From Saccharothrix ecbatanensis (GTDB lineage Bacteria > Actinomycetota > Actinomycetes > Mycobacteriales > Pseudonocardiaceae), in contig NZ_JACHMO010000001.1 in NCBI RefSeq assembly GCF_014205015.1, forward strand, positions 992,001 to 1,056,000: a stretch of DNA of 64,000 bases, read 5' to 3'. Under the pieces are notes generated by a model. The model searched no databases and was not told the DNA's origin. It was given only the letters and a program-made list of their open reading frames with translations. The translations under genes and the position numbers were made by a program. Below, piece after piece: positions 11,443 to 20,654 of this stretch. Positions within the stretch are counted from its first letter, which is position 1. Each line of letters starts with the position of its first letter.

Positions 11443-12315
11443 ATGAGTGCCCCGATCGTGGTCGGTGTGGACGGTTCGGAGTCGGCGTTGACCGCCGCCA
11501 AGTGGGCGGCCGAGGAAGCCGCACGGCACCGCGTGCCGCTCAAGCTCGTGCACGCCTATCTGCTGCCCACCCGCGGCTACCCGGAGATCGTGCTGACCGG
11601 CCACGAGGTGCGGGAAGCGTTCGAGCAGCAGGGGCGGCAGTGGCTGGAGGAGGCCGCGTCCGCTGCCCGTGCGGCCGTCCCCGGGGTGGAGGTCGAGACG
11701 GCCGTCGTGATCGACCGGCCCGCCGCCGCGCTGATCGCCGCTTCGCACGGGGCACGACTGGTCGTGCTCGGCTCCCAGGGGTTGGGTGGCTTCTCCGGCC
11801 TGCTGGTCGGCTCGGTCGCCGTCGCGATCGCCGCGCACGGCAAGAGCCCTGTGGTCGTCGTGCGCGATGAGGTCCGCCGGGACGGTCCGGTCGTGGTGGG
11901 TGTGGACGGCTCGCCCACGAGCGAGGAGGCGATCGCCTTCGCGTTCGCCGAGGCGTCGCTGAGCGGCGCACCGCTCACCGCGGTCATCGCCTGGACCGAC
12001 TTCCTGGTCGACAGCGCCTACCACTCGCGCTTCACCGTCGACTGGTCGCAGGTCGAGGACGAGCAGCTGCGCCTGCTGGCCGAACGCCTCGCGGGCTGGC
12101 AGGAGAAGTACCCCGACGTCCACGTGGAGCGCGTGGTCGTCCACGACAGGCCCGTCCGGGCGCTGATCGACGCGGCGGAGGATGCCCGGCTGCTCGTCGT
12201 GGGCAGCCACGGCCAAGGCGGCTTCTCCGGCATGCTGCTCGGCTCCACCAGCCAGGCACTCGTCTACCACGCTCCGTGCCCGCTGGCCGTGGTCCGCCCG
12301 ACCACGGCGGAGTAG
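11443..12315 (+). CDS. universal stress protein, tandem UspA domains, 290 aa
   Basis: Two complete UspA domains (about 4-145 and 153-288). Each starts with VVGVDGS and ends in an ATP-binding loop: VVLGSQGLGGFSGLLVGSVA, and VVGSHGQGGFSGMLLGST followed by CPLAVVRP. This is the G2xG9xGS pattern of ATP-binding Usps such as Rv2623. ATG 11443 is chosen over the adjoining GTG 11440 because GGAGAGG lies 8 bp upstream. A strong hairpin follows the stop. Likely part of the hypoxia regulon. Confidence 0.9.
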   Translation: MSAPIVVGVDGSESALTAAKWAAEEAARHRVPLKLVHAYLLPTRGYPEIVLTGHEVREAFEQQGRQWLEEAASAARAAVPGVEVETAVVIDRPAAALIAASHGARLVVLGSQGLGGFSGLLVGSVAVAIAAHGKSPVVVVRDEVRRDGPVVVGVDGSPTSEEAIAFAFAEASLSGAPLTAVIAWTDFLVDSAYHSRFTVDWSQVEDEQLRLLAERLAGWQEKYPDVHVERVVVHDRPVRALIDAAEDARLLVVGSHGQGGFSGMLLGSTSQALVYHAPCPLAVVRPTTAE

Positions 12316-12330
12316 GGAGCGCACGAGCCA

Positions 12331-12370
12331 GCGACAAGGGGACCGGTCCGTTGACCGGTCCCCTTGTCGC
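12331..12370. terminator. bidirectional hairpin terminator
   Basis: An 18-bp perfect stem (12331-12348 with 12353-12370) and a 4-base loop lie between two convergent USP genes. Confidence 0.85.
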
Positions 12371-12392
12371 GTGAACGCGCCCCATGCGGGAG

Positions 12393-12824
12393 TCAGGTCC
12401 GGCCGGGCGGCACGACCACGACCGGACACGTCGCGTGGCGCAGGCAGTTCGCGGTGACGCTGCCCGGGAGGAACCACAACCCGCTGTGCCCGTGGGCGCC
12501 GACCACGAGCAGGTCCGCCTGCCGGGACGCTTGTGCCAGCGCGGTCCGCGCATCACCCACGATGGTCACCTCGGCGACCGGCGGCGCACCCGGCACGACG
12601 GCACGAACCTCCTCCACGATCGCGTGGAGTTCGCGGGCCGGGTACCGGTGGCCAGGGGTGTCGGCGTGCGGGTGCACACCCATCGACGTCGCCGCCACGA
12701 ATTCCGGTTCGCGCAGCCACGCCATCGTCGCTTCGACGGTGTCACCGGTCTTCACCGCTTGCACCAACGCCCAGCGCAGCGCCTCGCGACTCGCCGGCGA
12801 CCCGTCCACACCAACCAGGATCAT
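12393..12824 (-). CDS. universal stress protein, single UspA domain, 143 aa
   Basis: Starts [20 protein letters not shown] and carries LLVVGAHGHSGLWFLPGSVT then CPVVVVPP, a near-canonical Usp ATP loop. ATG 12824 follows GGAGAGG at 8 bp; the longer frame to 12845 lacks this. It ends into the shared terminator with the neighbouring convergent USP. A half site AGGGACC lies at 12879-12885 in its upstream region. Confidence 0.88.
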   Translation of the reverse strand: MILVGVDGSPASREALRWALVQAVKTGDTVEATMAWLREPEFVAATSMGVHPHADTPGHRYPARELHAIVEEVRAVVPGAPPVAEVTIVGDARTALAQASRQADLLVVGAHGHSGLWFLPGSVTANCLRHATCPVVVVPPGRT

Positions 12825-12949
12825 GGCCTTCTCCTCTCCGTTCACCTGGAGCGTTCGCCCTGCGACGGCATGACCGACAGGGACCTAAGCCACCACACGC
12901 CGGGGTCGATGCGCACCACCGCCCACGCCGCGCGGCCTTCAGGGCCGAA

Positions 12950-12970
12950 GGTCCCGGAGCCGACGGGACC
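12950..12970. promoter_or_regulatory. operator-like repeat GGTCCC-N9-GGGACC (perfect arms)
   Basis: Arms 12950-12955 and 12965-12970. It lies 62 bp before the long operon that starts at 13033 and also upstream of the divergent USP. Confidence 0.65.
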
Positions 12971-13032
12971 GCGGCCACTGACCAGGCCGATCCCGTGTCG
13001 GGAGGCTGGAGGCGAGCACCCGAGGAGGGGAC

Positions 13033-13509
13033 ATGGAAGAGACGATCGTGGTGGGCGTGGACGGCTCACCGGTCAGCCGGACCGCGTTGCGCTGGGCCGT
13101 CGAGGAAGCCAAGCTGCGCGGCTGCGCGGTCGAGGCGGTCCTGGCCTGGCACGTGGACTACGCCATGGTGATCGGGCCGATGTCAGCCACCGTCGCCGCC
13201 GGGATGGACCGCGACAAGCTGCGCGAGGAACACCGGCGCGTGCTCGACGAGGTGGTGGCGGAGGCCGGTGGCGACGTTCGGCCCGTGCTCACCGAGGGCG
13301 ACGCCCGCGACGTGCTGGTCAAGGCGGCCGAGCACGCGTCGCTGCTCGTGGTCGGCAGCCGGGGAGCGGGGCCGGTCCGCGAGGTGTTGCTGGGTTCGGT
13401 CAGTTCCTACTGCGTGCACCACGCCAACTGCCCCGTGGTGGTCATGCGCACGCCCAAGCCGGAGCACGTCGAGCCCAAGCCGATCATCACCCCGGGACCG
13501 CTGCTGTGA
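13033..13509 (+). CDS. universal stress protein, 158 aa, first gene of a six-gene operon
   Basis: UspA domain with [20 protein letters not shown] and LLVVGSRGAGPVREVLLGSV then CPVVVM, a complete ATP loop. A short Pro-rich tail follows. ATG 13033 has GAGGAGG just upstream. Its TGA overlaps the GTG of the next gene. It opens a run of overlapping genes to 20142, so it is probably co-expressed with the acetyltransferase/acyl-CoA synthetase fusion. Confidence 0.9.
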   Translation: MEETIVVGVDGSPVSRTALRWAVEEAKLRGCAVEAVLAWHVDYAMVIGPMSATVAAGMDRDKLREEHRRVLDEVVAEAGGDVRPVLTEGDARDVLVKAAEHASLLVVGSRGAGPVREVLLGSVSSYCVHHANCPVVVMRTPKPEHVEPKPIITPGPLL

Positions 13510-16133
13510 CCGCCTCTGTGAACGTCGACCGGGCGTTGTTGGCGGACGGCTCCGTGGTCGCGCTGCGCGAGCTGGGAACCGCCGACGCGGACGCCCTGCT
13601 CGCCCTGCACCGCGACCTGCCGGTGGACGACCGCTACCTGAGGTTCTTCAGCGCCGCGCCGCGGCACCTGGACGAGTTCGTCGCCCGGCTGACCTCGCCC
13701 ACCGAACCCCTGCACGTGGTGATCGGCGCGTTCGCCTCGAACGTCCTGGTCGGTGCGGCGAGCTACGTCCTGCTCGACGACGACACCGCCGAGGTGGCGT
13801 TGGTGGTAGCGCACGACCGGCAGTCCCACGGGGTCGGCACGCTGTTGCTGGAGCACCTGGTCTCCCTGGCGAGGCGGCGGGGCGTGCGGCGGTTCCGCGC
13901 CGAGGTGCTCTCGGTCAACTCGAAGATGTTGCGGGTCTTCGCCGACCTCGGTCTGGTATGGACGTCCACAGTGGATAGCGGGGAGGTCCGCGTCGACCTC
14001 GGCCTCGATCCCGGCGAGCGCTACCTGGACGCCGTCGCCGACCGCGAGCAGGCCGCCGACGTGGCCAGTCTGCGTGCGGTGCTGAAGCCGACGTCGGTCG
14101 TGGTGGTCGGCGCGGGTCGGAAGTCGTCGTCCGTGGGCAACGCGGTGCTGGCCAACCTGGTCGACGGCGGCTACACCGGCGCGCTGTACGCGGTGAACCC
14201 GCACGCCCGGCAGATCCTGGGTGTGCGGTGCCATCCCACGGTCACCGAGCTGCCTGAGGCGCCCGACCTGGCGGTGGTGTGCGTGCCCGCCGAGGCGGTC
14301 GCGCGGGTCGCCGAGGACTGCGGTCGGCGTGGGGTGAAGGCGCTGGTCGTGATCACCTCCGGCGTTGACCCCGACGGGCTGCTGGAGGTCGTGCGACGGC
14401 ACGGCATGCGCATGGTCGGTCCGAACTGCGTCGGCGTGTCCAGCACTGACCCGGATGTGCGGATGGACGCCACCTTCACCCGCGACCGGACCGGGCAGGG
14501 CGGCATCGGCCTGGTCACCCAGTCCGGTGGTGTGGCGATCGCCGCGGCCGAGCAGCTGCGGCGGCTGGGGCTGGGCACCTCGGAATTGGTCTCGACCGGT
14601 GACAAGTACGACGTGTCCGGCAACGACCTGCTGCTGTGGTGGGAACGCGACGAGCGGACCCGGGCGGTGGCGCTGTACCTGGAGTCGTTCGGCAACCCGC
14701 GCAAGTTTTCCCGTCTGGCCCGGCGGGTGGCGCGACGCAAGCCGGTGCTGGCGATCCGGGCGGCGGGCAGCGAGGCCGGTCAGCGTGCCGCCGCGTCGCA
14801 CACCGCCTCGACCGCCACCCCTGCCGTGACGCGGGACGCGTTGTTCCGGCAGGCGGGGGTGATCGCGGTGGACGGCGTCGGCGAGATGGTCGACGTGCTG
14901 GCCGCGCTGCACGCCACTCCGCTACCCGCTGGTCGCAATGTGGCCGTGCTCGGTAATGCGGGCGGACTCGGAGTGCTGGCCGCGGACGCCTGCGCCCACC
15001 ACGGGTTGACCATCGCAGATCTGGGTCCGGACACGGTGGAGGCGCTTGAGGCGCTGCTGCCGGGCACCGCGAGCCCGCACAACCCGGTCGACACCACGGC
15101 GGTCGTGGACGACCGCACGTTCGCCCGCTGCCTGGACCTGCTGGTGGCCGATCCGGCGGTGGACGCGGTCATCGCGGTCACCGTGCCCACGGCGTTGGGC
15201 GACCCGGCCGGTGGTATCCACCCCACGTCCAAGCCGGTGCTCGCGGTGAGCGCCGACCAGGACGGGGCGGTGTCGCTGCGCGGCGACGCCATCGCCTGCT
15301 ACACCGAACCCGCCCGTGCCGCCGCCGTGCTCGCCGCGCTGGCCGAGCGCGCGACGTGGTTGCGCCGCCCCGTACCGGAGCCCGCCGAGCTGTCGGGGAT
15401 CGACTTGCCGACCGCCCGCGCGGTCGTCGCCGCCCACCTCGCCGTCGACCCCGCCGGTGGCTGGCTCGACCCCGACCAGGCGGTGCGGCTGCTGGGCGCG
15501 TTCGGGCTGCCGGTCCTCGGCGGAGTGCTGGTGGAGGACGCCGAGTCCGCGGTGGCCGCACAGCGGTCGTTCGGCGGACCCATCGCCCTCAAGGCCGTGG
15601 CCCGGGGACTGCTGCACAAGAGCAAGGGCGGCGGCGTGCTGCTCGACCTGGCCGGTGAGGACGCCGTGACCTACGGCTTCGAGTCACTGCGCGAGCGGTT
15701 CGGCGAGCAACTGCACGGCGTGTTCGTGCAGCCGATGGCCGACCGGGGACGCGAACTGCTCGTCGGCGTGGTGACCGATCCCCAGTTCGGCCCGCTCGTG
15801 GTGACCGGTCTGGGTGGTGTGGACACCGACCTGGTCGACGACCGCGCCGCAGCCCTCGCACCGCTGTCGGAGGCGGACGTGGACGACCTGCTGCACGGCT
15901 TCCGGGCCGCACCCAGGGTGTTCGCCGAGCACGACGAGGCGGCCGTGCGGGACGTGCTGCTGCGGGTCGGCCGGCTGGCCGAACTCGTCCCGGAGATCGC
16001 CGAACTCGACCTCAACCCGCTGGTCCTGACCGGGCAACGCGTGCTGGCGGTCGACGCCAGGGTCCGCGTCGCGCCCGCCGCACCGGTCGACCCGTTCCTG
16101 CGCAGGCTCCGCGACCCGAGGAGGACGTCATGA
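13506..16133 (+). CDS. GNAT acetyltransferase fused to ADP-forming acyl-CoA synthetase, 875 aa
   Basis: Residues ~10-170 form a GNAT domain (ALVVAHDRQSHGVGTLLLEH is the acetyl-CoA loop). Residues ~185-640 match the alpha subunit and ~640-870 the ATP-grasp beta part of NDP-forming acetyl-CoA synthetase. H432 in AAASHTAS sits where the succinyl-CoA synthetase superfamily has its phospho-histidine, so catalysis may be retained. In the related protein acetyltransferase Pat, GNAT and ACD parts are joined (in the reverse order) and regulate acyl-CoA synthetase by lysine acetylation. Either acetylation control or ATP formation from acetyl-CoA is possible. Overlaps both neighbours by 4 bp (GTGA and ATGA). 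Confidence 0.88.
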   Translation: MTASVNVDRALLADGSVVALRELGTADADALLALHRDLPVDDRYLRFFSAAPRHLDEFVARLTSPTEPLHVVIGAFASNVLVGAASYVLLDDDTAEVALVVAHDRQSHGVGTLLLEHLVSLARRRGVRRFRAEVLSVNSKMLRVFADLGLVWTSTVDSGEVRVDLGLDPGERYLDAVADREQAADVASLRAVLKPTSVVVVGAGRKSSSVGNAVLANLVDGGYTGALYAVNPHARQILGVRCHPTVTELPEAPDLAVVCVPAEAVARVAEDCGRRGVKALVVITSGVDPDGLLEVVRRHGMRMVGPNCVGVSSTDPDVRMDATFTRDRTGQGGIGLVTQSGGVAIAAAEQLRRLGLGTSELVSTGDKYDVSGNDLLLWWERDERTRAVALYLESFGNPRKFSRLARRVARRKPVLAIRAAGSEAGQRAAASHTASTATPAVTRDALFRQAGVIAVDGVGEMVDVLAALHATPLPAGRNVAVLGNAGGLGVLAADACAHHGLTIADLGPDTVEALEALLPGTASPHNPVDTTAVVDDRTFARCLDLLVADPAVDAVIAVTVPTALGDPAGGIHPTSKPVLAVSADQDGAVSLRGDAIACYTEPARAAAVLAALAERATWLRRPVPEPAELSGIDLPTARAVVAAHLAVDPAGGWLDPDQAVRLLGAFGLPVLGGVLVEDAESAVAAQRSFGGPIALKAVARGLLHKSKGGGVLLDLAGEDAVTYGFESLRERFGEQLHGVFVQPMADRGRELLVGVVTDPQFGPLVVTGLGGVDTDLVDDRAAALAPLSEADVDDLLHGFRAAPRVFAEHDEAAVRDVLLRVGRLAELVPEIAELDLNPLVLTGQRVLAVDARVRVAPAAPVDPFLRRLRDPRRTS

Positions 16134-16552
16134 CCGTCATCGCCACCGCCCCGGTCGAGGTGACCTACGAGTCCGGCGAGGAGTACGTGGTGCGGCTGGG
16201 CGATCACCGCCTCCGCACCGACCAGCCGCGGGACTCCGGCGGCCGCGACGCGGGCCCGAGCCCGGTCGAGCTGCTGGTCGCGTCGATGGCCGCCTGCACC
16301 GCCTTCTACGCGGGCCGGTTCCTCGACCGCCACGGCGAGACGCGGCACGGCCTGTCGGTGACCGCCCGGTACCGGACGGTCTCCGACCCGCTCGCCCGCA
16401 TCGCCGAGGTGAGCCTGACCGTGCGCGTGCCGCAAGGGCTGTCCGAGCGGCACAGGACCGCCCTGCTGGCCGTGGTCCGGCACTGCACCGTGCACAACAC
16501 GCTCCGGCGAGCGCCGGAGATCCTCATCGAGTTGACCGAGGTGAAGTCATGA
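16130..16552 (+). CDS. OsmC-family peroxiredoxin-like protein, 140 aa
   Basis: OsmC/Ohr fold proteins reduce organic hydroperoxides with two cysteines. Here the first Cys lies in MAACTAFYAG and the second in VRHCTVHNTL, both at the family positions, with the active-site approach PSPVELLVASMAAC. ATGA overlaps on both sides place it firmly in the 13033-20142 operon. Probably thiol-dependent peroxide defence during reoxygenation; the reductant is unknown. Confidence 0.88.
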   Translation: MTVIATAPVEVTYESGEEYVVRLGDHRLRTDQPRDSGGRDAGPSPVELLVASMAACTAFYAGRFLDRHGETRHGLSVTARYRTVSDPLARIAEVSLTVRVPQGLSERHRTALLAVVRHCTVHNTLRRAPEILIELTEVKS

Positions 16553-17022
16553 ACGCAGGTCCGATCGTCGTCGGTATCGACGGCACCCCCGCCGGCGAAC
16601 GCGCGCTGCGCTGGGCCATGGACGAGGCGGCGCAGCGCAAGCTGCCGCTGCACGTCGTCAACGCGTACCAGTACGAGCCGCTGGCCGACTGGGCGATGAC
16701 GTCCGAGCAGGACGCGCGGGCTCGTTCGGAGGCGCTGGTCGAGGACGCATTGCGCGCGGTGGCCGTGGGCAGGCTGGAACTCCCGCGGATCATCCGGCAT
16801 TGCGTGCGGGGACCGGCCGCCGAGGCGCTGGAAGTGCAGGCGCGGGGCGCGTCGATGCTCGTGGTGGCCTCGCACAGCGGCAGCCGCCTGCGACAGGTGC
16901 TGCTCGGCAGCACCAGCGCGCACTGCGTGCGACACGCGACCGTGCCCGTGGTGGTCCTTCCTTCGGCCGACGAGCAGCACGACGGGGCGGCGGTCGGCAC
17001 GGGACAGGAGGCCGGGCGATGA
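16549..17022 (+). CDS. universal stress protein, 157 aa
   Basis: UspA fold with IVVGIDGTPAGERALRWAMD and MLVVASHSGSRLRQVLLGST then VPVVVLP. The loop has S in place of the first G of the usual GSRG, so nucleotide binding may be weakened. Start and stop overlap neighbours by 4 bp. Confidence 0.87.
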   Translation: MNAGPIVVGIDGTPAGERALRWAMDEAAQRKLPLHVVNAYQYEPLADWAMTSEQDARARSEALVEDALRAVAVGRLELPRIIRHCVRGPAAEALEVQARGASMLVVASHSGSRLRQVLLGSTSAHCVRHATVPVVVLPSADEQHDGAAVGTGQEAGR

Positions 17023-17642
17023 GAGTCCGTGACCTCATGACGCGCGACGTGGTGACAGTGTCGCCCGAGTCGCCCGCGCGTGACGCTGCGGCCCTGCTGG
17101 CCACCAAGGGGTTCACCGCCCTGCCGGTGGTCGACGGAGCCGGCACCCTGGTCGGCGTGGTGACCGAGACCGACGCGCTGCGCGACCGGCTGCCGGTCGA
17201 CCCGCGCACCCTCGTGCACGGTGAACCGTCGCGGGCGCGCGCCGTCCCGCGCCGGACCGTCGCCGACGTGATGAGCGAGCCCGTGGTCGCCGCCGCGCCC
17301 GGCACGGACGTAGCCGAGCTGGCGCGGTCGATGGTGCGGCACGGCGCGCGCAGCGCGTGCGTGGTGGACGGCAAGCGGCTGGTCGGCATCGTCACCCGAC
17401 GCGACATGCTGCGCGCGATCAGCCGTGACGACCGAACGCTGGCCGCCGAGGTCCTGCACCGCCTGAGCCTCTACGCCGACGCCCACCGCTGGACGGTGTC
17501 CGTGGTGGACGGCCGTGTGTCGATCGTGGACACGGTGGACGACGAGTGCGACCGACACGTGGCCGCGGTGCTCGCGGGCGCCGTTCCCGGTGTGGTCGAC
17601 GTCCGCTTCCCGGAGGCCCGGCATGCCGTCGACCACGGCTGA
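17019..17642 (+). CDS. CBS-pair plus BON-domain protein, 207 aa
   Basis: Two CBS motifs (RDLMTRDVVTVSP, and VADVMSEPVVAAA) with the usual LVGVVTETDAL and LVGIVTRRDML endings are followed by a BON domain (WTVSVVDGRVSIVDTVDD...PGVVDV). CBS pairs bind adenine nucleotides; BON domains bind membranes or lipids. Compare the DosR-regulon protein Hrp1 (Rv2626c), which has CBS only. It overlaps the next gene, a P-type ATPase, by 20 bp. The same CBS-BON/ATPase pairing recurs at 50597-53814, suggesting energy-state sensing for the pump. Confidence 0.88.
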   Translation: MRVRDLMTRDVVTVSPESPARDAAALLATKGFTALPVVDGAGTLVGVVTETDALRDRLPVDPRTLVHGEPSRARAVPRRTVADVMSEPVVAAAPGTDVAELARSMVRHGARSACVVDGKRLVGIVTRRDMLRAISRDDRTLAAEVLHRLSLYADAHRWTVSVVDGRVSIVDTVDDECDRHVAAVLAGAVPGVVDVRFPEARHAVDHG

Positions 17643-20142
17643 ACGTGAGGCGATGCCTCACGGTATGCCGGTGCACGAGGTCGTGCTGCTCGCCGAGACC
17701 GACGCCGACACCGGCCTGTCCGGCGTCGTGGCCGGCGAGCGGCTGGCCTCGCTGGGCCCGAACAGGCTGCCCGAGCGGCGCGGCCCCGGCCGGCTGCGAC
17801 GGATGCTCGCCCAGTTCCACAACCCGCTGATCTACGTTTTGCTCGGCGCGGCGGCGTTGACCGCCGCGCTGGGCGAGACCGTGGACGCTTCCGTGGTGCT
17901 GGGCGTGGTCCTGGTCAACGCGATCGTCGGCTACATGCAGGAGGTGCGGGCCGAACGCGCCCTCGACGCCCTGGAGGCAATGGTCCGCACCGAGGCGACC
18001 GTGATCCGCGATGGCACCGCTGCGCGGATCACGTCCGACGATCTGGTGCCCGGCGACCTGGTCGTGCTGGAGGAGGGCGACCAGGTGCCGGCCGACTTGC
18101 GGATCGTGCGCACGCGCGAGTTGCGCGTGGACGAGTCCGCGTTGACCGGCGAGTCTCGGCCCGCGCACAAGGACCCGCTGCCCGTGCCGCACGACACCGC
18201 GCTGGCCGACCGCGCGAACATGGCCTACTCCGGCACGCTCGTCACCACCGGCGGCGGGCGTGGCGTGGTGGTCGCCACCGGCGCCGACACCGAGATCGGC
18301 CACGTGCACCGGCTGGTCGGCACCACGACGACCGTGCAGACGCCGCTGACCCGCAAGCTCACCCGGTTCAGCAAGCTGCTGACCGTTGTCATCCTCGGGT
18401 TGGCCGTGGTGACCGTCGTCATCGGGGTGTTGCGCGGTGAGCCGTTCGCCGAGATGGTGACCGCCGCCGTCGCGCTCGCGGTCGGTGCGATCCCCGAAGG
18501 GCTGCCCGCCGCGGTGACGGTGACTCTGGCCATCGGCGTGGCGCGCATGGCGCGGCGCAACGCCGTCATCCGCCGACTGCCCGCCGTGGAGACCCTCGGC
18601 AGCACCACGATCATCTGCACCGACAAGACCGGCACCCTCACCGCCAACGCCATGACCGTGCGCCAGGTCGTGGCCGGCGGGCAGCGATGGGACGTCGACG
18701 GCATCGGCTACTCGCCGCTCGGCGATCACCCGCCCGCGCCGGAGGCCGTGCGTGAGGTTCTGCTGGCAGGGCTGGCGTGCAACGACGCCCACGTCGTCCT
18801 CCAGGACGACCGCTGGACCGCCGTCGGCGACCCCACCGAAGCCGCGCTGGTCGTGTCCGCGCTCAAGGCCGGGTTGACGGCACAGGACGTGCCCGAACGC
18901 GTGGACGAGTTGCCGTTCACCTCGCAGCGCCGGTTCATGGCCACCCGGCACACCGGTGGCGTGGTCTACCTCAAGGGCGCGGTCGAGCGCATCTTCGAGT
19001 TCACCGGCTCCACCGACCACGCCGCCGCCGAAGAGTTGGCCGTTCGCGGCCTGCGGGTGCTCGCGTTCGCCCAGGCGCACGTGCCCGAAGACAGCCCGTT
19101 GACCGAGGACGCGCTGCACGGCGCCGTCCTGCTCGGCCTCCAGGCCATGCACGACCCACCCCGGCCCGAGGCTGTCGACGCGGTCCGCGCCTGCCAGGAC
19201 GCGGGCATCGAGGTCCGCATGATCACCGGAGACCACCTCGGCACCGCCCGTGCCATCGCCGCCCACTTCTCCCTCGCCGACGACGCCGTGCACGCGCGCG
19301 TGTCGCCCGAGGAGAAGTTGAGGCTGGTCAAGCAGTTCCAGGCCGACGGACACGTGGTCGCGATGACCGGTGACGGCGTCAACGACGCACCGGCGTTGCG
19401 GCGCGCCGACATCGGCGTCGCCATGGGACGCGGCGGCACCGACGTCGCCAAGCAGGCCGCCGACATGGTGCTGACCGACGACAACTTCTCGTCCATCCGC
19501 GCCGCGGTGGAGGAGGGGCGCGCGGTCTTCGACAACCTGCGCAAGTTCATCATCTGGACCCTGCCCACGAACATGGCCGAGGGACTGGTCATCCTCACCG
19601 CGATCCTGCTCGGCACCGCCCTGCCGATCCTGCCGGTGCAGATCCTGTGGATCAACATGACCACCGCCGTCGCGCTCGGCCTGACCCTGGCCTTCGAACC
19701 ACGCGAACCCAACGTCATGCGCCGCCCACCGCTGCCGCCGTCACTGCCACTGCTCACCGGCGCGCTGGTGCAACGCATCCTGCTCGTCTCCGCCGTGCTG
19801 CTGGCCGGGTCGTTCGCCGTCTTCCACCTGCACGGCGGAACGCTGGACCAGGCGCGGACGGTCGCGGTCAACGTCTTCGTCGCCGCCCAGATCGCCTACC
19901 TGTTCAACTGTCGGTCGCTGCGGGACCTCCGGCCGCACGTCGGCTTCCGCCGCAACCCGTGGCTGCCGGCCGGCATCGCCGTCACCGTCGCCCTGCAACT
20001 GCTGTTCACGTACCTCCCGGTGATGAACACCCTGTTCCACACCGCGCCGATCGGCTGGCGCGACTGGGCGGCCGTGGTGGCGCTGGCCGTCGTCGCCTAC
20101 GGGGTGGTCGAAGTCGAGAAGTGGTGGCGTCGCAGCAGGTGA
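17623..20142 (+). CDS. P2-type cation-transporting ATPase (CtpF-like), 839 aa
   Basis: Order seen: N-terminal cation ATPase domain (LASLGPNRLPERRG), M1-M2, actuator with DESALTGESRP, M4 PEGLPAAV, phosphorylation motif DKTGTLT, nucleotide domain with KGAVERI, hinge TGDGVNDAPAL, M5-M10. The PEGLP and M6 pattern (INMTTAVALGLTLAFEP) is that of Ca/Mn-type P2A pumps; CtpF (Rv1997) of the M. tuberculosis DosR regulon is the nearest known role. ATG 17623 has GGAGG 6 bp upstream; ATGs at 17653 and 17665 are alternatives. Last gene of its operon, followed by a strong terminator. Ion specificity unproven. Confidence 0.9.
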   Translation: MPSTTAEREAMPHGMPVHEVVLLAETDADTGLSGVVAGERLASLGPNRLPERRGPGRLRRMLAQFHNPLIYVLLGAAALTAALGETVDASVVLGVVLVNAIVGYMQEVRAERALDALEAMVRTEATVIRDGTAARITSDDLVPGDLVVLEEGDQVPADLRIVRTRELRVDESALTGESRPAHKDPLPVPHDTALADRANMAYSGTLVTTGGGRGVVVATGADTEIGHVHRLVGTTTTVQTPLTRKLTRFSKLLTVVILGLAVVTVVIGVLRGEPFAEMVTAAVALAVGAIPEGLPAAVTVTLAIGVARMARRNAVIRRLPAVETLGSTTIICTDKTGTLTANAMTVRQVVAGGQRWDVDGIGYSPLGDHPPAPEAVREVLLAGLACNDAHVVLQDDRWTAVGDPTEAALVVSALKAGLTAQDVPERVDELPFTSQRRFMATRHTGGVVYLKGAVERIFEFTGSTDHAAAEELAVRGLRVLAFAQAHVPEDSPLTEDALHGAVLLGLQAMHDPPRPEAVDAVRACQDAGIEVRMITGDHLGTARAIAAHFSLADDAVHARVSPEEKLRLVKQFQADGHVVAMTGDGVNDAPALRRADIGVAMGRGGTDVAKQAADMVLTDDNFSSIRAAVEEGRAVFDNLRKFIIWTLPTNMAEGLVILTAILLGTALPILPVQILWINMTTAVALGLTLAFEPREPNVMRRPPLPPSLPLLTGALVQRILLVSAVLLAGSFAVFHLHGGTLDQARTVAVNVFVAAQIAYLFNCRSLRDLRPHVGFRRNPWLPAGIAVTVALQLLFTYLPVMNTLFHTAPIGWRDWAAVVALAVVAYGVVEVEKWWRRSR

Positions 20143-20170
20143 TGGGCCGAACGTCCACCGACACGACAAA

Positions 20171-20205
20171 GCCGGTGATCCGGGAGCGACTCCCGGATCA
20201 CCGGC
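20171..20205. terminator. bidirectional hairpin terminator
   Basis: A 16-bp perfect stem (20171-20186 with 20190-20205) and a 3-base loop lie between the ATPase end and the convergent hibernation-factor gene. Confidence 0.85.
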
Positions 20206-20220
20206 TCGTGACGGCCGGGT

Positions 20221-20517
20221 TCAGCGGCCCATGTCGGCGAGCTGGTGCTGCAACTTGTCGTGCAGCAGGTCCACGGCCTCCTGGTAGGTCTCGGCGCTCG
20301 CGTTGGCGTTGACCGGTGTTCCATTGACGTCCAGGGACGCGTGCGCCGCCAGCAGCCGAGGCCCGTCGGTGCTCAGCCGGACCTTCGCGTAGGAGATGTC
20401 GGCGGGGGAGTACTTGGCGACGGTGGCGACTTTGGCGCGGGCGTAGTCGGCGGCTTCGCCGGACACACCGGCGGCCAGGTCGACCCTGATGGTGACGATC
20501 TCGTGCACGTGGCTCAT
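20221..20517 (-). CDS. hpf: short ribosome hibernation factor (HPF/RaiA-like), 98 aa
   Basis: Reads as an S30AE/HPF-like beta-alpha fold ([55 protein letters not shown]). It lacks the long-HPF C-terminal dimerisation tail, so it should act as a short hibernation factor that binds the 30S decoding centre. Dormant mycobacteria use comparable factors under hypoxia. Divergent from phosphoketolase with an operator-like repeat 43 bp before its start. The family match is moderate. Confidence 0.7.
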   Translation of the reverse strand: MSHVHEIVTIRVDLAAGVSGEAADYARAKVATVAKYSPADISYAKVRLSTDGPRLLAAHASLDVNGTPVNANASAETYQEAVDLLHDKLQHQLADMGR

Positions 20518-20560
20518 GCCTCCAGCCTCGCCGTTGCCCGCGCCGGTCGACAGTGACCAA

Positions 20561-20580
20561 GGTCCCGGCCGGCAGGGACC
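20561..20580. promoter_or_regulatory. operator-like repeat GGTCCC-N8-GGGACC (perfect arms)
   Basis: Arms 20561-20566 and 20575-20580; the spacer is 8 bp here against 9 elsewhere. It lies between the hibernation factor and the phosphoketolase-acetate kinase operon (74 bp before the latter). Confidence 0.62.
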
Positions 20581-20654
20581 CTCGGAACTGGGGCCGGCCC
20601 GATGACGAAACCAAGCTGGGGGCCATCACCCCGAAACCTGGTCAGGAGAGCGAG

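Noticed and set aside
17419..19353. 644-codon open frame on the minus strand
   Set aside because: It lies antisense to the P-type ATPase, is low-complexity His/Gly/Arg-rich and has no domain; GC-rich codon bias creates such shadows.
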